This document shows positions 24,163 through 30,930 of a DNA stretch of 33,004 nt, in pieces (positions within the stretch are counted from its first letter, which is position 1; every line of letters begins with the position of its first letter). The DNA is from an uncultured Butyrivibrio sp. (GTDB lineage: Bacteria; Bacillota; Clostridia; Lachnospirales; Lachnospiraceae): NCBI GenBank assembly GCA_946536145.1, contig CAMNEA010000029.1, positions 1 through 33,004 of the forward strand. The letters run 5' to 3'. The notes under the pieces were generated by a model. It was not told the origin of the DNA. It ran no database searches and saw only the letters and a program-made list of their open reading frames with translations. The position numbers were made by a program, and so were the translations under genes.

Positions 24163-24735
24163 ATGGCTTTATCAAATGTAATGACAAAATCACTTATATC
24201 TGCTAGTAGCTCAATGAAACAAGTAAGAGCTCAGCATGCAATAAAGTCACAGATGGAAGGCAAGGCCGGAGTGCTTGAAGCTGAGATTAAGCAAGATTCC
24301 AATACTGGTGGAAATGTTGAGAAAAAGAAAGAAGAGCTTGCTCACTTCCAGCAGAAAGCATCAGAGCTTGGTAAGCAGGAAATGTCACAGCTATCTGAGC
24401 TTAACAGCAACATGAACGAAGCAGCCAAAGCTGATGCTGAGGAGCAAAAGCAGAATGAACGTATTGAAAAGCAGCGTGAGAAGAAACGTGCTGAGAGAAG
24501 AGAGCAGGCCGAGCAGCTTCAGGAACAGATTGCTGAAAAGGCTTCCGGAAATGTTCAGATTCCTGGTGAAGGCGAAGAAAAACAGATTACTGTTGCCGGT
24601 GTAGAAGTTAAAACTAAGTCAGCATCAACTTATAATACCAGTGTTCCTCATATCGATGAGAGAGTAGCGCCAACAACTCCTTCAGAAGTATCGGCAAGCA
24701 TTTCAGTTAGTCATAGCGTGGATATAAAGACTTAA
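24163..24735 (+). CDS. Coiled-coil protein with C-terminal Φ-D-x-x tail (first of the cluster)
   Basis: The 190-residue protein follows GGAGG. It has no signal peptide or membrane segment. Residues 1-25 are Ser-rich (SLISASSSMKQ). Residues 26-130 form a Lys/Glu/Gln-rich coiled coil (EEQKQNERIEKQREKKRAER). Residues 131-170 are Gly/Thr/Ser-rich. The last residues are SVDIKT. The same kind of ending (hydrophobic-Asp-two residues-Val/Ile/Thr) closes three other coiled-coil proteins in the cluster (26537, 28223 and 29760). I do not recognise a named family. It is separated from the next genes by an intergenic region with the operator candidate at 24769. Cytoplasmic, or exported by a non-Sec route. 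Confidence 0.7.
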   Translation: MALSNVMTKSLISASSSMKQVRAQHAIKSQMEGKAGVLEAEIKQDSNTGGNVEKKKEELAHFQQKASELGKQEMSQLSELNSNMNEAAKADAEEQKQNERIEKQREKKRAERREQAEQLQEQIAEKASGNVQIPGEGEEKQITVAGVEVKTKSASTYNTSVPHIDERVAPTTPSEVSASISVSHSVDIKT

Positions 24736-24768
24736 ATTCTTAAATGTTTATTAATTTGCGTTTATAAT

Positions 24769-24801
24769 TAATGTTTGTTATTTCATGTGTTATCCTATAA
24801 A
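24769..24801 (+). promoter_or_regulatory. Promoter and operator of the blaI-type gene
   Basis: TAATGTTTGTTA (24769-24780) overlaps a -35-like TTGTTA (24775-24780); TATAAA follows at 24796-24801, a short 15-base spacer. The 12-mer is the exact reverse complement of 24071-24082. BlaI-type repressors bind short dyads over their own promoter, so self-regulation is likely. Confidence 0.5.
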
Positions 24802-24841
24802 TAGAGAAATAATCTGATTAAGCACATGCGGGAGGTACATT

Positions 24842-25237
24842 ATGCCAAGAGAAGAGATGCTTCCAAGTGAAAGCGAATGGATGATCATGGAGGTGCTGTG
24901 GAGATGCGGCCATGACCTTACATCTGCTGAGATAACAGATAGACTTCCGAAGTCTTCCAAGATGACACAGAGAATGGTAAGAGTCCTGATAAACAGACTT
25001 TGCAAAAAAGGAATGCTTACATATACAGTGGATCCTGATGACAGTAGGGTTTATCACTATACAGCTGCAAGAGGAAGAGAGGAGTGTCAAAGGGCAAAGA
25101 GCAGTGCTTTTGTAGAAAGCTATTTTGAAGGTAACAGGCTTTCCGCTGCATTTGCAGTATTAGATAAAGAAAATCTATCTGAAGAACAGATAAAGGAACT
25201 GGAAAACCTAATAGCTAAGGCTAAGAAGAATAAATAA
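24842..25237 (+). CDS. BlaI/MecI/CopY-family repressor
   Basis: The 131-residue protein follows GGGAGGT. A winged helix-turn-helix fills residues 8-80 (LPSESEWMIMEVLW, LTSAEITDRL, RMVRVLINRLCKKGML, VYHYTAA), and the dimerisation tail covers 85-125. Such repressors bind dyad operators and are removed when the partner BlaR1-type protease signals cleavage. The partner gene starts 27 bases downstream. The operator candidate at 24769 overlaps this gene's promoter, and a copy lies at 24071. Because genes of unknown function flank it on both sides, it is probably the regulator of the cluster and not of a beta-lactamase; none is encoded here. Confidence 0.87.
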   Translation: MPREEMLPSESEWMIMEVLWRCGHDLTSAEITDRLPKSSKMTQRMVRVLINRLCKKGMLTYTVDPDDSRVYHYTAARGREECQRAKSSAFVESYFEGNRLSAAFAVLDKENLSEEQIKELENLIAKAKKNK

Positions 25238-25264
25238 GTCTCACGGATGAGCAAAGGAGCAGTT

Positions 25265-26521
25265 ATGCAGGGAATGCTGTTATTCTTTAATAAGCTATAT
25301 GGATTTTTAGAATTTGTATGTGTCTATTTCGCGACCATACTTGGTTTTTGTGCAATCATATCGATTTTTGTTTTGGGGATCATTATGATTCTGCGAAGCA
25401 CTCTGCTTTCTAAGAGCGTTTTTGGAAAGGCTGCTTTGTGGTGTCTATTGATTCCTGTTATTTTTTGCGGGAAGCTTCATGTGTTTTTTGAGACTAAGGC
25501 CGGTTTATATCTGATGCTTTGGTGGCATGATCTATGTGTAAGGCACAACTGGATAGGCGTACTTTACATCATTGTAATATTGGCATTGGGATTCAAGTTT
25601 TGGTGGAGAAGAAAAAAGCTTTCAGATTCAATAAATCGTTATTATGATTCCGAAGAGTACAGTTCAAAATATGTAATCAAAGTGTTTCCTGGTGAATTGT
25701 CTTCGTTTTGTACCGGATGTATAAGGCCTGTAATAGTTATACCTGAAACTCTTTCATCTGATGAGGCTGGAGTTGTTATAAAGCATGAAGAGACGCATAT
25801 TATGCTCGGACATCTTTGGATGCTCCTGGCATATGATATTCTGCGAGTTATGCTGTGGCCTAATCTGTTCCTACATCTTTGCGCAGGATATATGAAAAGA
25901 GACCTTGAGGACATCTGCGACACAGTTACGATCCAGAGATGTGGAATTGATGCATGTGATTATGGCGAGACAATCTTAGGATGTGCCAGGAATATGATGC
26001 AGACAAGGAAAAAGCTCGGTTGCGAGGGCGGAATGTCTTTTGCATGGGATGACAGTTATAAGATTTTGAAAAAGAGATTGGAAAGGATTGTTTCTAGAAA
26101 AGCCTATAATCTAAAGATTCTATCTATTGGTGCAGTTGCATTAGTGATTCTGGTTGTAGCTTCAGTAGGAATCATTAAAGCTAATTCATATAATAGGACC
26201 AATGATTTGGGAATGATAAGTGGCATTTGTTATACAGGAAATGTACAGAAAATCTATACAGATGTGGAAAGATCAATCGTAGTAGATTTTGATGATGATT
26301 ATATTTACGTGGATGGAAAGGCTCTGTTGGAGCAATATCCTGAGGCAAAAGGAACAGATGAATGGTTTCACATTTCATCAGGCGGTTACTATAAGATCCC
26401 CGGAATCGGCGGAGGTGGTGGTTGGGCAGAGATAAATGCAAAAGAAATACATGATGGAATTATAAAGCTGGATAATCATACGGATATGGATATTTGGGAC
26501 CGCATTATCATGTGGCTGTAA
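25265..26521 (+). CDS. BlaR1-type M56 metalloprotease with a novel sensor domain
   Basis: The product is about 418 residues. I use the ATG at 25265, behind AAAGGAG; an ATG six codons earlier is possible. Membrane segments lie at about 15-43, 57-75, 97-112 and 286-306. The zinc site HEETH is at residues 174-178 and a third acidic ligand probably lies in DLEDICD (213-219), as in M56 peptidases. After the last membrane segment the extracellular part is only about 110 residues, with DYIYVDGKALLEQYP and a Gly-rich patch (IPGIGGGGGWAEI). The penicillin-binding domain and the SxxK motif of BlaR1 are absent, so the signal is not a beta-lactam. It is paired with the repressor upstream. Confidence 0.85.
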   Translation: MQGMLLFFNKLYGFLEFVCVYFATILGFCAIISIFVLGIIMILRSTLLSKSVFGKAALWCLLIPVIFCGKLHVFFETKAGLYLMLWWHDLCVRHNWIGVLYIIVILALGFKFWWRRKKLSDSINRYYDSEEYSSKYVIKVFPGELSSFCTGCIRPVIVIPETLSSDEAGVVIKHEETHIMLGHLWMLLAYDILRVMLWPNLFLHLCAGYMKRDLEDICDTVTIQRCGIDACDYGETILGCARNMMQTRKKLGCEGGMSFAWDDSYKILKKRLERIVSRKAYNLKILSIGAVALVILVVASVGIIKANSYNRTNDLGMISGICYTGNVQKIYTDVERSIVVDFDDDYIYVDGKALLEQYPEAKGTDEWFHISSGGYYKIPGIGGGGGWAEINAKEIHDGIIKLDNHTDMDIWDRIIMWL

Positions 26522-26536
26522 GGAGGTGATAATGCT

Positions 26537-27385
26537 GTGAATGGCGGATGGGAAGTAAATGTAAGTGGAAACACAACGCATTACAGGAAAAAACTTTATG
26601 ATGCTTATGGCAATCATGTTGGAACCATAGGAATCTGCAAGCCTACCAAGCAGACCGGAAAAAAGAAAAAGGCAGCTCTTTACAGTTTCAAACAGGTTTC
26701 GTCACAGGTGCTTGCTGCTAAGACTTCAGGAAAAGCAGCACAGGTATCAACGAGCATAAGGATGAAGATAGGTCTTTTGCGTAAGCAGCTAAAGAACGGC
26801 GACTATGATGAAGAAGAAATCCTAAGGGCTATACTTCATGCAGAAATGGTCCAGCGTGCCTGTGACAAGAAAAAGAAGAATCTGAAGATGGAAGAACGGG
26901 CAGAAAGAGGCATTGAAAGTGAAGAAGAAATGCCGCTTGAGCCGGAAGAAACCATTGATGAAGAAGCTTCTGAGGAAGAAATTAAAGAGCTGGAACAGGA
27001 AGAGTTTGAAGCTCTTATGGAAAAGCTGGAGATGGCTGCTGAGGATATGATGGAGATGGCAGAAGAAACAGCTGAGCTTGATGAGGATCTGGATGAGATG
27101 GCAGAAGCTCTTTCCGGATCTATGACACCGGAAGATCTGGAGCAGCTTAAGGTGAAACACAGATCGGACGAAGCAAGGGACATTCTGAAAGCTGACCTAA
27201 AATATCTGAAAGCCTTGTTTGACAGATTACAATCGGAAAAGGAAAACGCTGGAAAAGCCTCATTAGCTGGAGGATATGACTGCGGAGTTTCGTTGTCACT
27301 TGGAGGAATGGATATGCCAGTAACCACCACATCATCGCAAAGTATGCCGGTGGAAACAGGTGGATCATTTGATGTTGAAGTTTAA
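26537..27385 (+). CDS. Acidic coiled-coil protein with C-terminal Φ-D-x-x tail
   Basis: The 282-residue protein starts at GTG (26537) with a perfect AAGGAGGTGAT before it; the ATG at 26532 is out of frame. The N-terminal domain (about 30-115) has LYSFKQVSSQVLAAKTSGKA and KIGLLRKQLKNGDYDEEEILRAI, a helical pattern I recall from uncharacterised Lachnospiraceae proteins. Residues 125-215 form a strongly acidic coil (EEFEALMEKLEMAAEDMMEM). The end is GGSFDVEV, the tail shared with 24163, 28223 and 29760. No signal peptide is seen. It directly follows the BlaR1-type gene, so it is most likely in its operon and under its repressor. Confidence 0.7.
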   Translation: MNGGWEVNVSGNTTHYRKKLYDAYGNHVGTIGICKPTKQTGKKKKAALYSFKQVSSQVLAAKTSGKAAQVSTSIRMKIGLLRKQLKNGDYDEEEILRAILHAEMVQRACDKKKKNLKMEERAERGIESEEEMPLEPEETIDEEASEEEIKELEQEEFEALMEKLEMAAEDMMEMAEETAELDEDLDEMAEALSGSMTPEDLEQLKVKHRSDEARDILKADLKYLKALFDRLQSEKENAGKASLAGGYDCGVSLSLGGMDMPVTTTSSQSMPVETGGSFDVEV

Positions 27386-27407
27386 ACTATTTTTTTACGG
27401 ATACTGC

Positions 27408-27419
27408 TAACAAATGTTA
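27408..27419 (+). promoter_or_regulatory. Dyad TAACAAATGTTA before the 27440 gene
   Basis: A perfect 5-bp inverted repeat (TAACA, 2-base spacer, TGTTA) differs by only a few bases from the 12-mer at 24071 and 24769 and shares the TAACA half-site. It lies just upstream of the AAAAGGAGG ribosome binding site, so it could be a third repressor site. No clear promoter boxes accompany it. Confidence 0.35.
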
Positions 27420-27439
27420 ATAAAAGGAGGTATTACATT

Positions 27440-28078
27440 ATGAGTATCGGAATCAACACAAACTATGGAAACTACAACTATGCAGGCGTTAATAATGCTG
27501 AGCCTAGCTGGGCAAAGAACGATGAGAAAGATGAAAAGAAGGAATCTGCGGTAAACCAGCAGGGTGCTGTATATGAGAAGACAGCCACAGAAAAGAGCAG
27601 TAAAGAAGATGATTCCAAGGCAATCTATAAGAAATCAGCTACTGACAGAGCAGCTATTGTTCAGCAGATGAAAGCAGCAGAGGAACAACAGAGAAACCAG
27701 CTGATGGCTATAGTTCAGAAAACTCTGCAGGGACAGGTAGGTGCATATGGCAAGGCTACAGGAAACAGCATGTGGCAACAGCTTGCTGGTGGAAATATCA
27801 AGGTTGATGCGGCTACAAGAGCTCAGGCACAGAAAGATATTTCTGAAGACGGATACTACGGTGTAAAGCAGACATCCCAGAGACTGTTTGATTTTGCTGC
27901 AGCCCTTGCCGGAGATGATGTCGACAAGATGAAAGAGATGCAGAAAGCCATGGAAAAGGGATTCAAGCAGGCTACTAAGACCTGGGGACGTGAACTTCCG
28001 GCAATATGCAAAGAGACTATGAATGCAGCCAATAAGCTGTTTGAGGATTATTATCAGTCTAAAGAACAGGTGGTTTGA
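27440..28078 (+). CDS. Cluster protein with conserved GYYGV-type C-terminal domain
   Basis: The 212-residue protein follows AAAAGGAGG. Residues 1-30 are Asn/Tyr/Gly-rich (INTNYGNYNYAGVNN). Residues 30-75 are a Lys/Ser-rich linker. Residues 70-110 are a Gln-rich helix. A conserved-looking domain covers about 135-205 (DGYYGVKQTSQRLFDFA and FKQATKTWGRELPAICKET). Similar domains occur, as far as I recall, in uncharacterised proteins of motile Clostridia, but I cannot confirm the family. It has no signal peptide and lacks the shared C-terminal tail (ends SKEQVV). It may act as a partner for the coiled-coil proteins on either side. Confidence 0.65.
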   Translation: MSIGINTNYGNYNYAGVNNAEPSWAKNDEKDEKKESAVNQQGAVYEKTATEKSSKEDDSKAIYKKSATDRAAIVQQMKAAEEQQRNQLMAIVQKTLQGQVGAYGKATGNSMWQQLAGGNIKVDAATRAQAQKDISEDGYYGVKQTSQRLFDFAAALAGDDVDKMKEMQKAMEKGFKQATKTWGRELPAICKETMNAANKLFEDYYQSKEQVV

Positions 28079-28101
28079 TCATAATAAGGGGGCTGGTGGT
28101 T

Positions 28102-28257
28102 ATGGCAGATGGTCTTAAAACATTTTTTAGGGAACTATTAGATCCAAGTCCTATCAAAGAAAAGCACGTTGATCTCACGATGGAGCAGTTTGAAGAGCTT
28201 CAGAGAATATTGGAGAACGCCTATGAATATAAACATGCAAGGGTTAAATCTTCTTAA
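28102..28257 (+). CDS. Small protein overlapping the next gene
   Basis: The 51-residue protein is placed at the ATG at 28102 (MADGLKTFFRELL), with AAGGGGG 9 bases upstream. An upstream TTG at 28075 has no site. The sequence is helical and amphipathic (ELLDPSPIKEKHVDLTMEQFEELQRILENAYEY). The last 35 bases overlap the start of the next coiled-coil gene, so expression is coupled. A chaperone-like or adaptor role for its neighbour is possible, since small acidic helical proteins often precede their clients, but this is inference. Confidence 0.5.
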   Translation: MADGLKTFFRELLDPSPIKEKHVDLTMEQFEELQRILENAYEYKHARVKSS

Positions 28258-28819
28258 CAGACCTATGAGCAAAGCAACGCAGGACCGAATGGAAAGACAG
28301 GCCAAGCGTGATAATCAGATAGCCTTCTTTGAAAAGCAGAAGGAAAACCTAAAGAACATGAAAACCAATTCTCTTGAAGATATCCAGAGAAAGCTCGATA
28401 TGTTCCAACAGTATGATGACCAGATTGATGCAGCTAAAGCCTCATATAACAACTCACAGATGTTCCATATACTGGATGAGGCCAGAGAACGCGGTGAAAA
28501 GATTGCTGAAGAAGCTGAGAAGATGGCTCCAAAGACTCCGGAAGAGCGTCGTGAGGAAATGATCGAGGAAGCAACTGGTATCGATAAGGATAAAGGTATT
28601 CTTTCTGAAGTCATGGATGAGCTTGAGGACCAGATTGAAGAACTTACAGAAATGGCAGAGGACATGGCAGAGCTTAGCGAGGAGAATCTTGAAGCGCTAT
28701 CAGATGAAGCTCTTGCTGAAACTGATGCCGCTGCAATAGCTCAGGCGAAGGAAATAAATAACATGCCTGTTGATAAAGCTTTGCCTGAAAAATACAGGCA
28801 TATTGATTACCACATTTAA
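28223..28819 (+). CDS. Coiled-coil protein with C-terminal Φ-D-x-x tail
   Basis: The 198-residue protein is placed at the ATG at 28223 (MNINMQGLNLLNRP) with TGGAG 7 bases before it; a longer frame upstream overlaps the small gene and has no site. Residues 18-95 form a charged coil (QAKRDNQIAFFEKQKENLKN). Residues 115-170 form an acidic coil with EELTEMAEDMAELSEENL, which resembles the acidic part of the 26537 protein. The end is YRHIDYHI, fitting the tail pattern of the other coiled-coil proteins. No signal peptide or membrane segment is seen. The acidic-coil similarity suggests that the two are distant paralogues. Confidence 0.65.
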   Translation: MNINMQGLNLLNRPMSKATQDRMERQAKRDNQIAFFEKQKENLKNMKTNSLEDIQRKLDMFQQYDDQIDAAKASYNNSQMFHILDEARERGEKIAEEAEKMAPKTPEERREEMIEEATGIDKDKGILSEVMDELEDQIEELTEMAEDMAELSEENLEALSDEALAETDAAAIAQAKEINNMPVDKALPEKYRHIDYHI

Positions 28820-28857
28820 GGAATGGATTCCGGGTAATAGCAAAGGAGGGTGGATAT

Positions 28858-29652
28858 ATGTCAACAATCAGAGGATATTCACAGAGCAACTATTATGATA
28901 GTGCAGATAACGATTATAGCGCATATAACCAAAATGCCAGTTCGTTCCTGGCTGGGTTAAGTATCAATTCAGGGAACAGCAATAATAATGGCATCATGGG
29001 TGGAATAAACCTCTCAGATTACGCCAGTATAAAGAATGGATCCTATGGGAAACTTGTTAAGGCCTATTATGCCAAGCAGAAGGCTGATGGTGCTGCATCA
29101 GGTAGGGATTCATCTGCAAAACTTACTTCCATGGGAAGTGCAGCAGGTACTCTGGCAAAGTCCTCAAGTGCTCTTATGAAGGACTCTCTTTGGGAAAAGA
29201 AACAGATCAAGACTAAAGATGAGAAGACGGGCGAAGAGACTACAAAAGAAGATTATGACTGGGATTCAATTACCAAGGCTGTAAAGTCATTTATTGATAA
29301 TTACAACAAAACTATTGAGAGTGCCGGTAATTCGAACACCAAGGATGTTTTAAGAAATGCTGCATGGATGACCAAGACCACAAAGTCTACAGAAAGGCTT
29401 CTGGAGCGTGCTGGTATTTCAGTAGGTGCTGATAATAAGCTTGAGCTTGATGAAGACGCCCTTAAAAAGGCGGATATCAGTACTTTAAAGAGTGTATTTA
29501 CAGGTTATAACTCTTTTGCATCAAAGGTTTACGACAAGGCGCAATCTATGACAAACGCCGCAGCAAGAGCTGGTGGCACGTATACGAGCACTGGAAATTA
29601 TTCAGATGTGCTGTCATCAATTCTGCCGTCAAATATTGATAAAAAAGAGTGA
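28858..29652 (+). CDS. FliD-like cluster protein
   Basis: The 264-residue protein follows AAAGGAGGGTGG. Residues 1-50 are Asn/Ser/Tyr-rich. INLSDYASIKNGSYGKLVKA follows at about 50-70. From about 140 on, AVKSFIDNYNKTIES and then LLERAGISVGADNKLELDE and ALKKADISTLKSVFTGYNS follow the order seen in the C-terminal domain of the flagellar filament cap FliD (YN near the start, GI...G-L-x-LD, then ALK...VK-x-LF). The resemblance is by pattern only. The protein is much shorter than a true FliD and no other flagellar gene is present. It may be a cap- or hook-like component of the cluster. Confidence 0.6.
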   Translation: MSTIRGYSQSNYYDSADNDYSAYNQNASSFLAGLSINSGNSNNNGIMGGINLSDYASIKNGSYGKLVKAYYAKQKADGAASGRDSSAKLTSMGSAAGTLAKSSSALMKDSLWEKKQIKTKDEKTGEETTKEDYDWDSITKAVKSFIDNYNKTIESAGNSNTKDVLRNAAWMTKTTKSTERLLERAGISVGADNKLELDEDALKKADISTLKSVFTGYNSFASKVYDKAQSMTNAAARAGGTYTSTGNYSDVLSSILPSNIDKKE

Positions 29653-29681
29653 GCTATTCAGGCTTTAATAAAGAATCATTT

Positions 29682-29710
29682 TTGCCGATATACATATAGA
29701 TGACCATAAT
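29682..29710 (+). promoter_or_regulatory. Possible promoter of the 29760 gene
   Basis: TTGCCG (29682-29687) and CATAAT (29705-29710) are 17 bases apart in the 107-base gap after the FliD-like gene. A dyad GATAC / GTATC (29718-29733) lies just downstream, over the likely transcription start. Confidence 0.4.
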
Positions 29711-29759
29711 TATGAATGATACAAGATAGTATCAGTTTTGCCATAAGTGGAGGTGCTTT

Positions 29760-30803
29760 ATGAGGATACAACAGAACACGGATGTTCAAATAAATCCTTT
29801 CCAAAATCAGAATAATGCCCAGTCGACTACTGGGGCAGGTAAAACTGCACATAAGAGCGGCAATTTGTCCTCAGTATCAGGTGCCAATCTGAAGGGTGAA
29901 AGCCTTGTCCAGCAGAGGCAGGGCCTAGCCAGAAAACAGGCACTCAAGGTGGTTTCCGATGCATTTGGCGGAGAGAAGAAGCTGGATGCACAGATGCAGT
30001 CTATTAAAGATGAGATAAAGCGCCTTCAGGACGAGATCAACGAAAAGACTGCGGATACACTGGAGAATGATGCCAGGTTAAAAGAACTCCAGGAAGCATA
30101 TGGAATTGATCCGGACAGCGAAGAGAATAATGAGCTTTCAAAACTTGCTTTTAAGATGAATAATTCCAAGGATGGTTTATCTGATGAAGAAAAAAGCAAA
30201 ATGTCGGAGTATCAGCAAAAAGCACTTTACTATGTGGCAGCAAATCAGCAGAACTCTCTTGATATTGATAGAGCAAAAGCTCAGCAGATGGGAAATGTTC
30301 AGGGCTTTGCAGATATGAAAAGAGAACGAGCTAAGTCACAGGATATGCTGAAAGCTCAGGATGAAGCTGAAGATATTATGGAAGCAGCGGGCGAAGAGGC
30401 TATAGCTCTTTTGACGCAGGAAGCGGTTGAGCATGTAGACGAAGAGCAGAAGGAACGCGAGGAAGAAGCCAAAGAAGCTGCCGAAAAGAAGAAAGAAGAG
30501 AAGAAGGAAGAAGCAAAGAAACTCGAAAAAGAAGCTATGCAGCAGGAAATGATAGAGAATATCAAGGAACACGCAGCAGAGAGCCAAAGAACCAGTGCTG
30601 ATACCAAACGGGCTATTGCAAGAAGAGAACGTGCAGAAGCTGACAGCATGGGAGCAGAGGATGCCCAGAGAACTATTATTTCTGAGAGTGCATCTATGGA
30701 GGATACGCAGAATGCTGTTAATTCTGAAATTACGAATATCCTCAATAAGCTGAGCTTACTTTCAAATGATGTTAAGGGCAGCGCTGTTGACAGTCAGATA
30801 TAA
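29760..30803 (+). CDS. Large coiled-coil protein with C-terminal Φ-D-x-x tail
   Basis: The 347-residue protein follows GTGGAGGTGC. Residues 1-60 are Gln/Asn/Ser-rich. Residues 60-115 form a coil (MQSIKDEIKRLQDEINEKT). Residues 115-195 have LAFKMNNSKDGLSDEEKSKM and YQQKALYYVAANQQN. A highly charged Lys/Glu coil covers about 222-280 (EEAKEAAEKKKEEKKEEAKK). The last part is GSAVDSQI, the tail shared with 24163, 26537 and 28223. The overall pattern (RKQALKVVSDAF ... ALLTQEAVEHVDE) is one I recall from conserved but uncharacterised Lachnospiraceae proteins. No signal peptide is seen. It has its own candidate promoter. Confidence 0.7.
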   Translation: MRIQQNTDVQINPFQNQNNAQSTTGAGKTAHKSGNLSSVSGANLKGESLVQQRQGLARKQALKVVSDAFGGEKKLDAQMQSIKDEIKRLQDEINEKTADTLENDARLKELQEAYGIDPDSEENNELSKLAFKMNNSKDGLSDEEKSKMSEYQQKALYYVAANQQNSLDIDRAKAQQMGNVQGFADMKRERAKSQDMLKAQDEAEDIMEAAGEEAIALLTQEAVEHVDEEQKEREEEAKEAAEKKKEEKKEEAKKLEKEAMQQEMIENIKEHAAESQRTSADTKRAIARRERAEADSMGAEDAQRTIISESASMEDTQNAVNSEITNILNKLSLLSNDVKGSAVDSQI

Positions 30804-30808
30804 GAAGG

Positions 30809-30842
30809 CTATTCATGACATAGATGATGCTATTGGTGACAT
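30809..30842 (+). promoter_or_regulatory. 21-bp-spaced direct repeats before the 30931 gene
   Basis: CTATTCATGACAT (30809-30821) and CTATTGGTGACAT (30830-30842) differ at two positions and are exactly 21 bases apart, two helical turns. The core ATTCATGACAT also occurs, with the same 21-base spacing, before the LytTR regulator gene (31845-31882). LytTR regulators bind pairs of direct repeats of this spacing. Confidence 0.6.
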
Positions 30843-30930
30843 TAGTATTATCTGATAAAGGATTGATGCCGAAAGGAAAAAGAGAAACCCTTGTGATATT
30901 CACAAATCATGTACAAGGAGGTAGATGATT

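Noticed and set aside
24842-26521. Beta-lactam resistance operon
   Set aside because: No beta-lactamase or penicillin-binding protein gene is present, and the sensor lacks the penicillin-binding domain.
26836-27330. Long Ser-rich open frame on the minus strand opposite the 26537 gene
   Set aside because: It is the mirror of acidic coiled-coil codons (GAA/GAG read as TTC/CTC and shifted Ser codons). It has no ribosome binding site and very low complexity. The same holds for the Ser-rich minus-strand frames at 28315-28665 and 30356-30745.
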